DNA of 64,000 bases from Pseudoalteromonas sp. 3D05 (GCF_002723455.1 NZ_PDUS01000020.1:1-64000), one strand, 5' to 3'; positions 28,085-38,209 are shown, counted from the stretch's first letter. The notes: generated by a model not told the origin, from the letters alone. A program made the numbers and translations.

Positions 28085-28142
28085 GGCGCTCAATTATGGT
28101 TTTATAAAATTAAGAGACCGTCTCTATTAAATTATGAGCGCC
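28085..28142. other. Nested inverted repeat after yciH
   Basis: GGCGCTCA (28085-28092) pairs with TGAGCGCC (28135-28142), and inside it AGAGA-CCG-TCTCT forms a second hairpin (28113-28125). It begins nine bases after the yciH stop. There is no clear T-run, so it may be an imperfect terminator, an mRNA 3' structure or a decayed intergenic repeat. The remaining bases up to 28324 show nothing I recognise. Confidence 0.4.
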
Positions 28143-28324
28143 ATTGCTCTCATTCTAACGAGGGCTTGTTGACCTTTGCGGATTAAAACTTGTTCAAACT
28201 ATGAACAGATTAATCGCCTAGGTAGAACCCTTCTGACAGCATTTATTTGGTGTTAATCTTGCGATATCAACTATTTAGAACAACCATAGAACACTTGCTA
28301 ATACCAAACAGCCTGCTGCAAGTT

Positions 28325-29458
28325 TTAGCTTCTTAGAGCAAAAGTAACCATCACAACAGCATGATCTGTGCTTTGATCATCAATATCAAAATCTGGGTTT
28401 ATTAAATGTCGGTCATATGTATTGTATGCAACAACGTCATAAAAGCTATCATGGTAACTAGCATCGAATTCGCATGATAATAAAATATAGTCAAGCACCG
28501 AGCTGTTTGCGCCAAAATAGTGTGTGGGTGTGCGTGTTGGTATGGCTTTATCAACCCTCGGACCACTTTCATGCCATAAAGCATTATTAGCCAGTGAGTT
28601 AACATACAAATCCCATGCGTCGTTAAGGCAGTATTTTGCGAGAAAAGCTTTAGAGTCAATGGCTGGTGCAAACCGTAAACTATTAGTCAGTAAATTACTT
28701 AACACGCCATCAGTAAGATTATTATTAAAATCACCCATTAATATAACCGGGTTTTGTGAACTTTCCCGTCGAGAAATTATTTCTGACATTAACAGTGTGG
28801 CTTCGCTGCCACGCTGTACTGTTGCTCCCCAACTCCCTGCAATGCTCGCACGTAGATGCTCAATAATACATTTTTCTGGCGTAACATCATTATGCTGTGC
28901 AATGTCGATGGTAGAGCGTTTCGACTTTAAATGCACAACATAGCAATCCGTTTCATCTAGGTGTGGTAAATCAACCGTTACTCGAAGCACTTTACGGCTG
29001 TATTCAAAATTAGCATCTAAACCTAACATAAGTGCTAAGTTGCGATCATGTTGCACAGCCTTAATGTTAGTAATAGGGTAAAATGACGCAATAGCAACGA
29101 CAGGACGTGAATAGATAAAGTCATCTACCACCTGCGGTTCATCCACTGTGGCAAAATAGGCATAGCCGGCTTCATATAACAGGCTTTTAAGTGATTCAAT
29201 ACTAAACACTTCCTGAAAACCAATAACATCAGGTTGATGTTGCTTTAGATAATCAGTAATCCAACGTTGCTTTTTTGCCCATTGCTGCACAGTATAAATT
29301 CGCTCAAACTCATAAAAAGCATTCGGCGGCTCAAGATAATTAAATAAATTAAACGTTGCCACTTTTAGCAAGTTGTGACCAATATCACTTGATGCATCTT
29401 CTCTGGTTTGCACAGATGTAAAGCCCTGTTGTATTGAATGACACTGGATAATAAACAC
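28325..29458 (-). CDS. Endonuclease/exonuclease/phosphatase family protein
   Basis: Up to 377 residues, with the metal-dependent EEP phosphodiesterase fold: VATFNLFNYLEPP at the start of the domain (about 33), DVIGFQEVF (catalytic Glu), VVHLKSKRS, MGDFNNN (catalytic Asp/Asn) and STDHAVVMVTF (Asp-His pair) near the C-terminus. Substrate unknown; DNA, phospholipid or nucleotide hydrolases share the fold. The longest frame begins at a GTG (29458) right after an in-frame stop and has no good ribosome binding site. The true start may be TTG at 29371, giving LLKVATFN as N-terminus. No signal peptide. Transcribed alone. Confidence 0.85.
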   Translation of the reverse strand: MFIIQCHSIQQGFTSVQTREDASSDIGHNLLKVATFNLFNYLEPPNAFYEFERIYTVQQWAKKQRWITDYLKQHQPDVIGFQEVFSIESLKSLLYEAGYAYFATVDEPQVVDDFIYSRPVVAIASFYPITNIKAVQHDRNLALMLGLDANFEYSRKVLRVTVDLPHLDETDCYVVHLKSKRSTIDIAQHNDVTPEKCIIEHLRASIAGSWGATVQRGSEATLLMSEIISRRESSQNPVILMGDFNNNLTDGVLSNLLTNSLRFAPAIDSKAFLAKYCLNDAWDLYVNSLANNALWHESGPRVDKAIPTRTPTHYFGANSSVLDYILLSCEFDASYHDSFYDVVAYNTYDRHLINPDFDIDDQSTDHAVVMVTFALRS

Positions 29459-29551
29459 CTACTCGTTTAAAAATCAAAATTTAATGCTAAAAGGTCAACA
29501 TAAAAATGCAATACTGATTCATTACAGTCAGTAACCTGAACACTGAAGCTA
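29459..29551. other. Intergenic sequence, first part of a 326-base gap
   Basis: The gap 29459-29784 lies between divergent genes (the EEP protein on minus, the YghU-like GST on plus) and must hold both promoters. Apart from the inverted-repeat element at 29552-29658 nothing recognisable was found; AAGGAT at about 29773 precedes the GST start. Confidence 0.5.
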
Positions 29552-29658
29552 AGACACAAAGTTAATAGCATAAACTTACGTGCTACCAGCTTGTTTGTAG
29601 ACGTAAACCTAACGTAGCTGGCGATTGAAATAGCCGTTGCAAGTAACTTTGTTATCTA
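29552..29658. repeat. Imperfect ~105-bp inverted-repeat element
   Basis: Left end AGACACAAAGTTAATAGCA; complement of the right end AGATAACAAAGTTACTTGCA. A second pairing lies nearer the centre (CCAGCT on the left, AGCTGG on the right). No coding capacity. Resembles a small palindromic intergenic repeat or MITE relic. Confidence 0.4.
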
Positions 29659-29784
29659 AAGTTCAAGTTAAATTCTGTAATGGCTACTCTGGCCTGCTTT
29701 ATTTGGTCAAACTGATCATTTAGGATAAGTAACACGTAATAAAATTAATACCCCAAATTTATTAGCAACGATTAAGGATTCCTG

Positions 29785-30621
29785 ATGAGTGATAACGATT
29801 ATACCCCGCCTCAAGTATGGAAGTGGGACGCGAACAATGGTGGCGAGTGGGCTAAAACAAATCGCCCAATCGCTGGCGCAACTCACCAGCAAGATTTACC
29901 CATTGGTGAACACCCTTTGCAACTATACTCGTTAGCCACCCCTAACGGCCAAAAAGTAACAATAATGCTCGAAGAACTTTTAGAGCGCGGTTTTAATGAG
30001 GCTGAGTACGACGCTTATTTAATAAAAATTGGTGATGGTGATCAATTCTCATCTGGATTTGTTAGTGCAAACCCTAACTCAAAAATACCCGCATTAATGG
30101 ACCACAGTACTTCACCAATAACGCGTGTTTTTGAGTCAGGTGCAATTTTACAGTACTTAGCTGAAAAGTTTGATGTGCTTGTACCTCGCGACCATACGAG
30201 TAAAACAGAATGTCGCAACTGGTTATTTTGGCAAATGGGATCTGCACCGTATTTAGGCGGCGGATTTGGTCACTTTTACGCGTACGCACCTTTTAAAATG
30301 CAATACCCAATTGACCGTTTTACCATGGAAGTTAAGCGCCAACTAGATGTGCTAAATCGTCATTTAAGCGATCACGATTACATGGCAGGCAGCGAATACT
30401 CAATTGCCGATATTGCTATCTGGCCTTGGTATGGCAATTTAGTATTAGGTAAATTGTACGATGCCGCTGAGTTTTTAGACGTTGAGTCATACACTCACGT
30501 ATTACGTTGGGCTAAACAAGTAGAGCGCCGCCCAGCAGTAAAAAGAGGCATCCGCGTAAATCGCACTTGGGGCCCAGAGGAAGATCAACTCGCAGAGCGC
30601 CACAGTAAAGATGATTTTTAA
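29785..30621 (+). CDS. yghU: Glutathione S-transferase family disulfide-bond oxidoreductase (YghU-like)
   Basis: 278 residues. Nu-class GST of the YghU type, which in E. coli reduces disulfides with glutathione. Diagnostic parts: the N-terminal extension DYTPPQVWKWDANNGGEWAKTNRP, thioredoxin-fold segment LPIGEHPLQLYSLATPNGQKVTIMLEELLE, the glutathione-binding SANPNSKIPALMDHS and FESGAILQYLAEKF, and the helical C-domain with YSIADIAIWPWYGNL. Length is close to E. coli YghU (288). Cytoplasmic. It is followed 21 bases later by an MFS transporter on the same strand, possibly cotranscribed. Confidence 0.92.
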   Translation: MSDNDYTPPQVWKWDANNGGEWAKTNRPIAGATHQQDLPIGEHPLQLYSLATPNGQKVTIMLEELLERGFNEAEYDAYLIKIGDGDQFSSGFVSANPNSKIPALMDHSTSPITRVFESGAILQYLAEKFDVLVPRDHTSKTECRNWLFWQMGSAPYLGGGFGHFYAYAPFKMQYPIDRFTMEVKRQLDVLNRHLSDHDYMAGSEYSIADIAIWPWYGNLVLGKLYDAAEFLDVESYTHVLRWAKQVERRPAVKRGIRVNRTWGPEEDQLAERHSKDDF

Positions 30622-30642
30622 ATTGTGTAAGTAAATTTTTGT

Positions 30643-31941
30643 ATGAAAAAGCTCAGTAAAGAAGAAGTATACCAAAGACTTAGTAACACGGAAGACGCCA
30701 GAGCATGTAAAGCCATTGACGAAAATGCCTGTAAAGTCGTACCCGGTAACTTTATTACTCTTTTGGTTAGCCAGCTGTTTAGTAAGTTTGCTGATGCTTT
30801 ACTAAATCCAAAAGTGACGTTGCCTTGGCTATTACAAAGCCTAAACGTACCCAGCAGCTTCATCGCATGGCTAGTGCCGATAAGAGAGTCTGGCTCCATG
30901 CTCCCGCAACTTGCAATCGCCAATGTAATTAGGCAGTGCAAAGTTAGGAAGTGGGTTTGGGTTGTAGGTGCGCTTGTTCAAGCGCTCTGTATTGTTGCCA
31001 TGCTTGTGAGCGCTTTAACTCTCACCGGTCATACCGCAGGATACGCAATCATTGCGTCTCTTATCGTACTTAGCCTTGCCCGTGGATTTAATTCGATTGC
31101 CTCCAAAGACGTACTTGGCAAGGTGATCCCTAAACAACAAAGAGGTAACATAAGTGGCCTTGCAGCTAGCTTTGCAGGCTTTGCCGCCCTAACATTTGGA
31201 CTTGGTTTATGGTATTTACAAACTCTAGGCTTTGAAAATGGCGTGTATATTGCGCTTATGCTCGCCGTTGTTATGTGGCTATTTGCCGCCCTCTCGTACA
31301 GCCAAATTAAAGAATATGCTGGTGCAACTGAAGGCGCTAAAAATGGATTGATGCATGCTTTATCAAAATTGACCTTACTGTATGAAGATAAACAGTTTGC
31401 TCATTTTGTTTTTACTCGCGCACTGCTACTGTGTTCCGCTTTAAGTGCACCGTTTTATATTGTGCTAGCAAGCGAGCAAGCGTTCGACTTTTCATTACTT
31501 GCTACCTTCATGGCTTTATCAGGGCTAGCAAGCCTAGTGTCAGCGCCTATATGGGGAAGATTAAGTGATTTATCTAGTCAGCGTGTATTGGTGTTTGCCG
31601 CACTCTTAGTTACTCTAAATGGCCTAGCTGTTTATCTAATCGCCCGCTTTAATCCGTCAGCATTAGATGAGTTTTGGCTATTACCGTTGTGCTACTTTTT
31701 CCTCACAGTTGCTCACCAAGGTGTTAGGCTAGGTCGTAAAACCTATTTAGTCGACATGGCTCAAGGCAATAAACGCACTGATTATGTTTCTGTCAGCAAT
31801 ACGGTGATCGGACTTGTATTACTTATATTAGGAAGTGTGGGCCTGCTCAATGCTTATTTATCAACCGCTGAACTAATTTTATTCTACAGTTTACTTGGTT
31901 TAGTTGGAGCTATAAGTGCTTGGCGACTGCCCAACACTTAA
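30643..31941 (+). CDS. MFS transporter
   Basis: 432 residues with about 12 hydrophobic helices and an atypical cytoplasmic N-terminus (MKKLSKEEVYQRLSNTEDARAC). Features of the major facilitator superfamily are the two six-helix halves separated by a charged stretch (SQIKEYAGATEGAKN) and a loop like GRLSDLSSQRVLV between helices 8 and 9. Substrate cannot be predicted. It follows the GST gene closely; a hairpin terminator shared with the converging S9 peptidase gene lies downstream. Confidence 0.85.
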   Translation: MKKLSKEEVYQRLSNTEDARACKAIDENACKVVPGNFITLLVSQLFSKFADALLNPKVTLPWLLQSLNVPSSFIAWLVPIRESGSMLPQLAIANVIRQCKVRKWVWVVGALVQALCIVAMLVSALTLTGHTAGYAIIASLIVLSLARGFNSIASKDVLGKVIPKQQRGNISGLAASFAGFAALTFGLGLWYLQTLGFENGVYIALMLAVVMWLFAALSYSQIKEYAGATEGAKNGLMHALSKLTLLYEDKQFAHFVFTRALLLCSALSAPFYIVLASEQAFDFSLLATFMALSGLASLVSAPIWGRLSDLSSQRVLVFAALLVTLNGLAVYLIARFNPSALDEFWLLPLCYFFLTVAHQGVRLGRKTYLVDMAQGNKRTDYVSVSNTVIGLVLLILGSVGLLNAYLSTAELILFYSLLGLVGAISAWRLPNT

Positions 31942-31982
31942 CCCTGACAATAAAAACTAGGTTGCATTAGCTAACTAAAACA

Positions 31983-32006
31983 AAAAGGCGACCGAGGTCG
32001 CCTTTT
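31983..32006. terminator. Bidirectional terminator
   Basis: AAAAGGCGACC-GA-GGTCGCCTTTT, a perfect 11-bp stem between the converging MFS and S9 peptidase genes. The short T-runs on both sides are part of the stem. Confidence 0.85.
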
Positions 32007-32007
32007 A

Positions 32008-33930
32008 CTAATCTTTTAAGTGTTTATCAAAAAAATCTAGAAACGCCTGCAACGTTTTAATTCGGTAAGGCTGGTGTGATAAATAGTGATCGCCATCTTC
32101 AAGTTCAATATAAGTGACCTCTTTATCTTCATCACTGAGTTCATCTTCCATTTCTTGGCTATGATACACAGAAACGATATTGTCATCTGAACCATGCACC
32201 AATAGCACTGGACGGTTAATTTGTTTTGCAAAGTTAACAGGCGAGTATTTTTCAAGCTCATCATCGTCGGTGCCAAATTGCTTGCGCACAATTTCTTTAT
32301 TAGTGAAATAACGCGCTTTTGAAACTATGTATTCCAAATCTGTGACACCTGCAAAGCTTGCTGCGCATTTAAATGTTTCAGGGTGCTTAACGACTGCCAT
32401 CAATGCTGCATAACCACCATAGCTTGCGCCACCGATACAAATTTTGTCTTTATCAGCGATACCTTCATCGACTAACCAAAGTGCGGCATCTTGCAGGTCA
32501 TCTTGCATTTCTTTACCAAACCCTTGCACCGAGGCCATCATAAAGTCATGCCCATAACCACTTGAGCCTCTAAAATTAGGTTGCAAAACCGCATACCCAT
32601 TGTAAGTTAACAGTGCAGTCCAATAATCAAACCCGGCATAATCACGTGCCATTGGCCCACCATGCGGAAACACGATGGTCGGCAACTTATCTCCTGCTTT
32701 ATAACCCACAGGTAAGCTCAAGTAGCCCTCAATGGTCAGTCCATCTCTGGCTTTGTAACTAATGTGTTTTTTATCAGTGTAAACAGTGCTATCAATATCT
32801 GGGTAGGCATTGGCAAATACCACCAGCTCGCCACTGTCGCGGTTACCTAACATGTACGTACCAGCACTGTCATCACCAGTTAAGTAAATGACATATTGTC
32901 GCTGATCATGGCTGGTATCAATAATATCCAAATCAAACTTTTCACTGGGCAACACTGAGCGAAGAGACGTATGCAGTTTATTTAAGTCTTCATCCCAATA
33001 GCGTACTCCATCCTCAAGTTGAGAATGGGTAAATCCAGCCACATTATTCGTCAATGAAGAATAAAAGATAGAGCCATCAAAATCATAATTCTCATCACTA
33101 AAGAGCAACTCGTTTTTATTGGTGGTTAAATCCATTTTATACAAAGCGTCACGGCCATCTTTAAGTGCGGTGTAATAAATAATGTTAGGGTTTTTATCAA
33201 ACCCTAAAATACTCACACTCTCTTTACTAAATGCGCTAAAACTAAATAACGTTTTACGCTTTGCTCTGTCTTCGATATATAAAATATATTCAAATTGATC
33301 TTCATCCATTTTCATTGCAATGCGCACATTGCCTTGCCTATCAGCAATCCAGCTAGTTACTTTGCTTCGAGCACGCTGCACTTTTTTCTTACGGAAAGTA
33401 TTTAAATTAAGCTCATACACCGCAGGCGTGTTTGCTATATCGTAATCCCCCTGAACTAAAATAGTGTCTTTTCGTTCGGGTAAAAAGCTGATCACTTGAT
33501 CGCCAAACTGAGGCTGGCGTTCATCGCGACTAGAATTGGGTTTTATAGCAAGTCTAACGTTTTCTTTCTCTTTTATATTGTAGGCATACATGCGTGTTGA
33601 TGAGTATTTTGGCCCACCAAACTCACGCTTTATGTAACGTGCCCCTAGCAACAAAACCTCGTCATTAGCCCAGGTGTACCAATCAAAGAAAATAGTGTGG
33701 TTATCAGAGCGAATGATTGGTGTGAAATCTTTCTTTTTTCGGTCATAAACCATTAACACCAATTCACCATTGACGTTACGAACAAAAGCAAGGTTTTCAC
33801 CATTGGGAGAGAGCTTTAATTGGCTAAAAGCTTTGAGCGATGCAAATGATTCAACAGGTAATGCTGTTTTTTGGCCAGCTAACGCCGTGAAGCTCAGTAT
33901 TAGTAACAAAGCAGGAAGTATAAACTTCAT
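32008..33930 (-). CDS. S9 family prolyl oligopeptidase-like peptidase
   Basis: 640 residues, with a signal peptide (MKFILPALLLILSFTALAG), so it is exported. A beta-propeller-like N-terminal part (about 25-385) contains repeated short strands such as AFSQLKLSPNGENLAFVRN. A C-terminal alpha/beta-hydrolase domain follows, with the nucleophile in GGASYGGYAALM, the acid in VLLVHGSDDNIVSVYHSQEM and the histidine in ELEDGDHYLSHQ. This is the architecture of secreted S9C acylaminoacyl/dipeptidyl peptidases common in protein-degrading marine bacteria. Its terminator is shared with the MFS gene. Confidence 0.92.
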   Translation of the reverse strand: MKFILPALLLILSFTALAGQKTALPVESFASLKAFSQLKLSPNGENLAFVRNVNGELVLMVYDRKKKDFTPIIRSDNHTIFFDWYTWANDEVLLLGARYIKREFGGPKYSSTRMYAYNIKEKENVRLAIKPNSSRDERQPQFGDQVISFLPERKDTILVQGDYDIANTPAVYELNLNTFRKKKVQRARSKVTSWIADRQGNVRIAMKMDEDQFEYILYIEDRAKRKTLFSFSAFSKESVSILGFDKNPNIIYYTALKDGRDALYKMDLTTNKNELLFSDENYDFDGSIFYSSLTNNVAGFTHSQLEDGVRYWDEDLNKLHTSLRSVLPSEKFDLDIIDTSHDQRQYVIYLTGDDSAGTYMLGNRDSGELVVFANAYPDIDSTVYTDKKHISYKARDGLTIEGYLSLPVGYKAGDKLPTIVFPHGGPMARDYAGFDYWTALLTYNGYAVLQPNFRGSSGYGHDFMMASVQGFGKEMQDDLQDAALWLVDEGIADKDKICIGGASYGGYAALMAVVKHPETFKCAASFAGVTDLEYIVSKARYFTNKEIVRKQFGTDDDELEKYSPVNFAKQINRPVLLVHGSDDNIVSVYHSQEMEDELSDEDKEVTYIELEDGDHYLSHQPYRIKTLQAFLDFFDKHLKD

Positions 33931-34142
33931 GGAAAGTCCATTTAAATAATTTTTGTATTAGCAATTTTAACATAACCATAATGGGAACTTCCAGATGTTA
34001 GTTGTTCACTCCCTGCGTATGTTACCCAAGCATCACTGCAATTTATTACACTTGCTTACAAAACTAAGATTGTAAAACCAGCTTGATTGTTAATAATACA
34101 TTTACAAAAATTACCAACGATTAAAATTAAATGGAATTAAAT

Positions 34143-35525
34143 ATGCTCAAAACATTTTTAGCCACGTCAATTCTCTTCGCATCGCCGCTTGTACTTGCAA
34201 GTCAACAACTTGCTATTAAAACAAACAATGAATTAATAACCACAGACACCTCAATGGCATTTGCCTATAACGATGAGTTACAGCAATTGGCGCAAGTGGA
34301 TTTAGCGAATAACCTTAATTATATGCTCACACTGCCACAGCATTCTTTGGGCTTTGACACGGCGATACTTGCCAATAAGCAACACCCTCAAGCTTTAATT
34401 TTGACCACTGATGGGGTCTACCTCAGTGAAAAAGATAAAAGCGTTTTATTATTCAAATATGAGTCCGTTTTAAACCGTTTAGAAAGTGATAAATTCACTA
34501 AAGTAAACTTTATCATTGATGCCAATAAAGATGGTTTAAGCGATATTCTATTGCCAGATATTGAAACGAACACCTTGTATATTCAGGATCAACAAGGGAA
34601 ATTTAACGCGCATACTTTCACTAAACAAGCTCAATTTAAGGGTGACTTTAGATCCAGTCGATTTAAATTAGATATTGATATTAGTATTGCTCCACAAGTC
34701 ATCGATTTAAACCAAGACGGCCTGACTGACTTAGTATTTTCAAACAAAAAAAACGCCCAAGTATTACTGGCCAATGAAACTGGTTTTGCACAAAACACCT
34801 CCTATTTAAACTTCAACATGCAACTTGGCAAAACACCGGATGGTGAAACTCTTGAAATTGAATCACTGCTGGATATAAATAACGACGGTTTTGTTGATCT
34901 TATTACCAAAAGAGTGCCCGACGTTGATGGTATGGATGCGATGAGTGCAACCGTTCACCGTCAACTTCATATGGGTTTAGCCGCTGGCGGCTTTGCACAA
35001 AAAGCGTTCAAACTACCTAAAACCAGTATGATAGGTAATATAAAGTTTGATGAAGATTTTGATAACGATGGCTTGATGGACTTACAGCTATTTAATATCG
35101 ATTTTGGTCTTGGCACCATTGCATCGATGGCAATGGGCGGAGGCGATACCGAGGTAGATGTTGAGTTCTCTGTGCATAAACAACTCACAAGCGGTCAATT
35201 TAGTGAAGACCCAAATGCCGATTTTGAAGTAGAGATGCCACTTTCAATGTCTAACAACTCATCACTCAAACCACTACTTTTAGGTGATATAAATGGTGAT
35301 AACAAGCTTGATGCCATCTATAAAAGCGGCCGTAAAACACTTTCTGTTTACTATGGTGGAGGCGACGACTTACTCAGTAGCAAACGCAAGAAAATCAAAC
35401 ACAAATTACCTGAAAAAAACCACAACATCCTACTGCTGGATATAAATAATGATGCAAAAAAAGACTTCGTGTTTAAATTTACCGACGAAGATGGCACCAG
35501 CACGATTAAAACAGTTATTAATTAA
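34143..35525 (+). CDS. Secreted FG-GAP/VCBS repeat protein
   Basis: 460 residues from the ATG at 34143. I prefer this to the ATG four codons upstream because TGGA sits at good distance from it and MLKTFLATSILFASPLVLAS then forms a standard signal peptide. The mature protein is a series of FG-GAP (integrin-alpha-like beta-propeller) repeats, each with a Ca2+-loop such as DANKDGLSDI, DLNQDGLTDL, DINNDGFVDL, DFDNDGLMDL, DINGDNKLDA and DINNDAKKDF. Six or so blades suggest one propeller. Ligand unknown; such proteins act in binding or surface functions. Confidence 0.85.
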   Translation: MLKTFLATSILFASPLVLASQQLAIKTNNELITTDTSMAFAYNDELQQLAQVDLANNLNYMLTLPQHSLGFDTAILANKQHPQALILTTDGVYLSEKDKSVLLFKYESVLNRLESDKFTKVNFIIDANKDGLSDILLPDIETNTLYIQDQQGKFNAHTFTKQAQFKGDFRSSRFKLDIDISIAPQVIDLNQDGLTDLVFSNKKNAQVLLANETGFAQNTSYLNFNMQLGKTPDGETLEIESLLDINNDGFVDLITKRVPDVDGMDAMSATVHRQLHMGLAAGGFAQKAFKLPKTSMIGNIKFDEDFDNDGLMDLQLFNIDFGLGTIASMAMGGGDTEVDVEFSVHKQLTSGQFSEDPNADFEVEMPLSMSNNSSLKPLLLGDINGDNKLDAIYKSGRKTLSVYYGGGDDLLSSKRKKIKHKLPEKNHNILLLDINNDAKKDFVFKFTDEDGTSTIKTVIN

Positions 35526-35541
35526 ACTAAAACAATAAAAT

Positions 35542-35569
35542 AGCCAGATACATAAATGTGTATCTGGCT
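35542..35569 (-). terminator. Rho-independent terminator of the TonB-dependent receptor gene
   Basis: AGCCAGATACA (35542-35552) pairs with TGTATCTGGCT (35559-35569). On the minus strand the stem is followed by ATTTTATTGTTTT. It may also act on the converging FG-GAP gene. Confidence 0.8.
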
Positions 35570-35575
35570 TAACAA

Positions 35576-38209
35576 CTAAAAGTTAATATTGAGCTTTAAG
35601 TAGCCTCGCCTACCGAGTAAATCGTAGGTCATTACATCCGTATTGGCGTCATTCCATGATGTTAAAAATGGGGCTTTATTATCAAAGATGTTATCAATTC
35701 CCATCGATAATGATATGTTTTGGCTAATAAAGTAACGCCCTTGAATATCATTATAAATAATACTCGGTACTGCACTACCAATTGGACCACCACCATTAAC
35801 ATCATCTGCGGTGCCGATATAACGCATCGCGTAATGTGCCGACCAGGTATCTGCTTTAACGCTCATGCCTAAATTAGCGCGCCACTTGGTGTAACTTCCC
35901 TGATCTTCAGTTATATACCCTAATAAACTTTGAGTTGCTTGACCTGCAAACGGGGTTGTTTCGTGTTTTAGCAAGCGTGTGGCATCTAATTCAAACAGAC
36001 TAGTTAAACCAAACAACTCGGTATTGTAGCGCGCGTTAAAATCAACCCCACTGACCTTTTCAAATGCTGCATTTACTGGACGTTGGCTTAAGGAGTTAAC
36101 TTGACCTGTCACAGAGTGGCGAGTGAATGTATCGCAGTAAGCACTGTAAACCTCGGGATCGGTATAACATAGCTTTAGCGCATCAGAACCATTGACTGAG
36201 GTAATGGCATCTTCAACTTCGATATCAAAATAATCAACGGTAGTCGATAAGCCTTCAATAGCACTAGACTGCCACACCATACCTAGGGTGAGTGTGTCTG
36301 CTGATTCTGGGTTTACATTTGGGTTTCCACCAACTGAGGTACGCACCGTTGTACCATCTTGAACAAAATCAGCAGGTAAACCAGCTGCTAAACAGTTTGT
36401 AGCAATATCACCCGCCGCGTTTTCACACGGGTCAATAGTGCGCAGGTTTTCAGCATTTGTACCACCAAAAAGCTCAGTGATCATTGGTGTCCTAAACGCC
36501 GTAGATTTAACCCCGCGCAGCATTAAACCATCAACAACTTGCCATGTTAGGCCCAGTTTATAAGTGAATTTACTACCAAACGTACTGTAATCTGAGTACC
36601 GCGTAGCAACTTGCGCCTCAACGCTATCAAGTACAGGGATAGCAAGCTCTATAAAGCCCTCTGTAACTGAGTAACTACCATCAATGGCATCTTCACCACC
36701 GTTTGCAAGAACAGTTGAATCCGGGTTACGCCAGCCACTTTCATCACGTTTTTCGAGCCCTGCGGCAAAAGCAAGCGCCCCTGCTGGCAGCTCAATTAAA
36801 TCGCCCAATAAATTAAAAGTAAGCGACCTTAATTCATTGCCTCCATTACCTTCTCGGCGATATTTTACATAATCTATCACCTCTGGGCTTAATTCATCCA
36901 CACCAAACCAATCTCCACAGGGAATAACAGCAGCACTTTCGTAACTGCAAATACTGTCATCGAGCGTATTGGCCACTTTGCTAATATCTTGATCAAACGT
37001 CCAGCCATCAGTGCCTGTATTACGACCATAGTTATAAGCTAGCTGCCAAGTCCAATCATTATTTAAAACCCCATCAAGGCCAACAACAATACGTGTAGTA
37101 TTGGTTTCCTGGAAAAAGTACGGGGCGCCAAGCTCAACATTGCGTCGCCTTGTTATTTCTAAGTCTTGCCCTGTCGGATTATAAGCAAAGTCTTTTGACA
37201 CCATGATGCCACTGATACTACGCGGCGTAACAATCTGCTCAGATTGACGATTGCTGTACTGCGCTTCGGTAAATAAATTTAACTTGTCGGTCAGCTCATA
37301 GGTAAAATTGGTCGATACATTTACCCGCTCACTTGGGTTAACAGCATTTAAGTAGCTGATATAATTAAACCCATGTTTAGCTGAGTCATAAGCTTCATAG
37401 CTATTACCATCACTATTTGGGTCTTGATTAAACTGCACGCTACTGCCATCTGCTAATAAAGCGCGCCCACCAGCCGTTGTTGCGCTGCCAAAACATGTTA
37501 ACTGGCTACTACCATCATCATTAATCGTTTCATTTTTAGCGCAATCAATTCGGTCTGACTGCCTGACTGCTTCGGTATTTATATAGCTTGCACTAAAAAA
37601 AAAATGGCCTCGTTCAAACTCACCGCCTATATTAAAACTCAGCTCTTGGCTTTGCCCTTCACCATCATCGGCAGCACCTATTTTAGCGGTAAACTCTGCG
37701 CCATCTAGTTGTGTTTTAGTGATAATATTAACCACCCCCGCGACTGCATCCGCACCATATATAGCCGATGCACCATCTTTAAGAACTTCAACGCGTTCTA
37801 TAATTGATGTGGGGATCATGTTTAAATCGACTGAACTATTTGCACCGGTTCCTCCGTTTACAACACGTCGGCCATTGAGTAGTACAAGAGTACGTTTGAT
37901 GCCCATCCCTCTTAAATTTACTTGAGCTGTGCCATAGCCCCCACTGGTCCAGTATGCGTTAGTGGCATTACCTGCAACCCCCGCAGAAAAGGACATACGC
38001 TGTAGTAAGTCTTCCACATTTACTATGCCTGTCTGAGCAATCTGCGCAGCATCAATAACCGTTACCGGGCTGGCACTTTCAAAATCAGTGCGTTTAATAT
38101 GAGAGCCCGTCACATGAATGCGTTCAATACTTTCATTTTGGTTATTCGCAAAGGCTTGGCTATGGATTAATGCAAGGGAGATGGCTGAAAGTGCCAAGAA
38201 GTTTTTCAT
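35576..38209 (-). CDS. TonB-dependent outer membrane receptor
   Basis: 877 residues: signal peptide MKNFLALSAISLALIHSQAFA, then ERIHVTGSHIKRTDFESASPVTVID (start of the plug and TonB-box-like region), plug domain to about 170 with VEVLKDGASAIYGADAVAGVVNI, and a beta-barrel ending in the typical RGYLKLNINF with C-terminal Phe. Several Cys pairs (for example IDCAKNE, CSYESAAVIPC, CENAAGDIATNC) lie in extracellular loops. This type lacks an obvious siderophore signature and resembles the large peptide- or glycan-type receptors of marine bacteria. It starts 115 bases from the flavin reductase pseudogene; no local transport genes indicate the ligand. Confidence 0.92.
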   Translation of the reverse strand: MKNFLALSAISLALIHSQAFANNQNESIERIHVTGSHIKRTDFESASPVTVIDAAQIAQTGIVNVEDLLQRMSFSAGVAGNATNAYWTSGGYGTAQVNLRGMGIKRTLVLLNGRRVVNGGTGANSSVDLNMIPTSIIERVEVLKDGASAIYGADAVAGVVNIITKTQLDGAEFTAKIGAADDGEGQSQELSFNIGGEFERGHFFFSASYINTEAVRQSDRIDCAKNETINDDGSSQLTCFGSATTAGGRALLADGSSVQFNQDPNSDGNSYEAYDSAKHGFNYISYLNAVNPSERVNVSTNFTYELTDKLNLFTEAQYSNRQSEQIVTPRSISGIMVSKDFAYNPTGQDLEITRRRNVELGAPYFFQETNTTRIVVGLDGVLNNDWTWQLAYNYGRNTGTDGWTFDQDISKVANTLDDSICSYESAAVIPCGDWFGVDELSPEVIDYVKYRREGNGGNELRSLTFNLLGDLIELPAGALAFAAGLEKRDESGWRNPDSTVLANGGEDAIDGSYSVTEGFIELAIPVLDSVEAQVATRYSDYSTFGSKFTYKLGLTWQVVDGLMLRGVKSTAFRTPMITELFGGTNAENLRTIDPCENAAGDIATNCLAAGLPADFVQDGTTVRTSVGGNPNVNPESADTLTLGMVWQSSAIEGLSTTVDYFDIEVEDAITSVNGSDALKLCYTDPEVYSAYCDTFTRHSVTGQVNSLSQRPVNAAFEKVSGVDFNARYNTELFGLTSLFELDATRLLKHETTPFAGQATQSLLGYITEDQGSYTKWRANLGMSVKADTWSAHYAMRYIGTADDVNGGGPIGSAVPSIIYNDIQGRYFISQNISLSMGIDNIFDNKAPFLTSWNDANTDVMTYDLLGRRGYLKLNINF

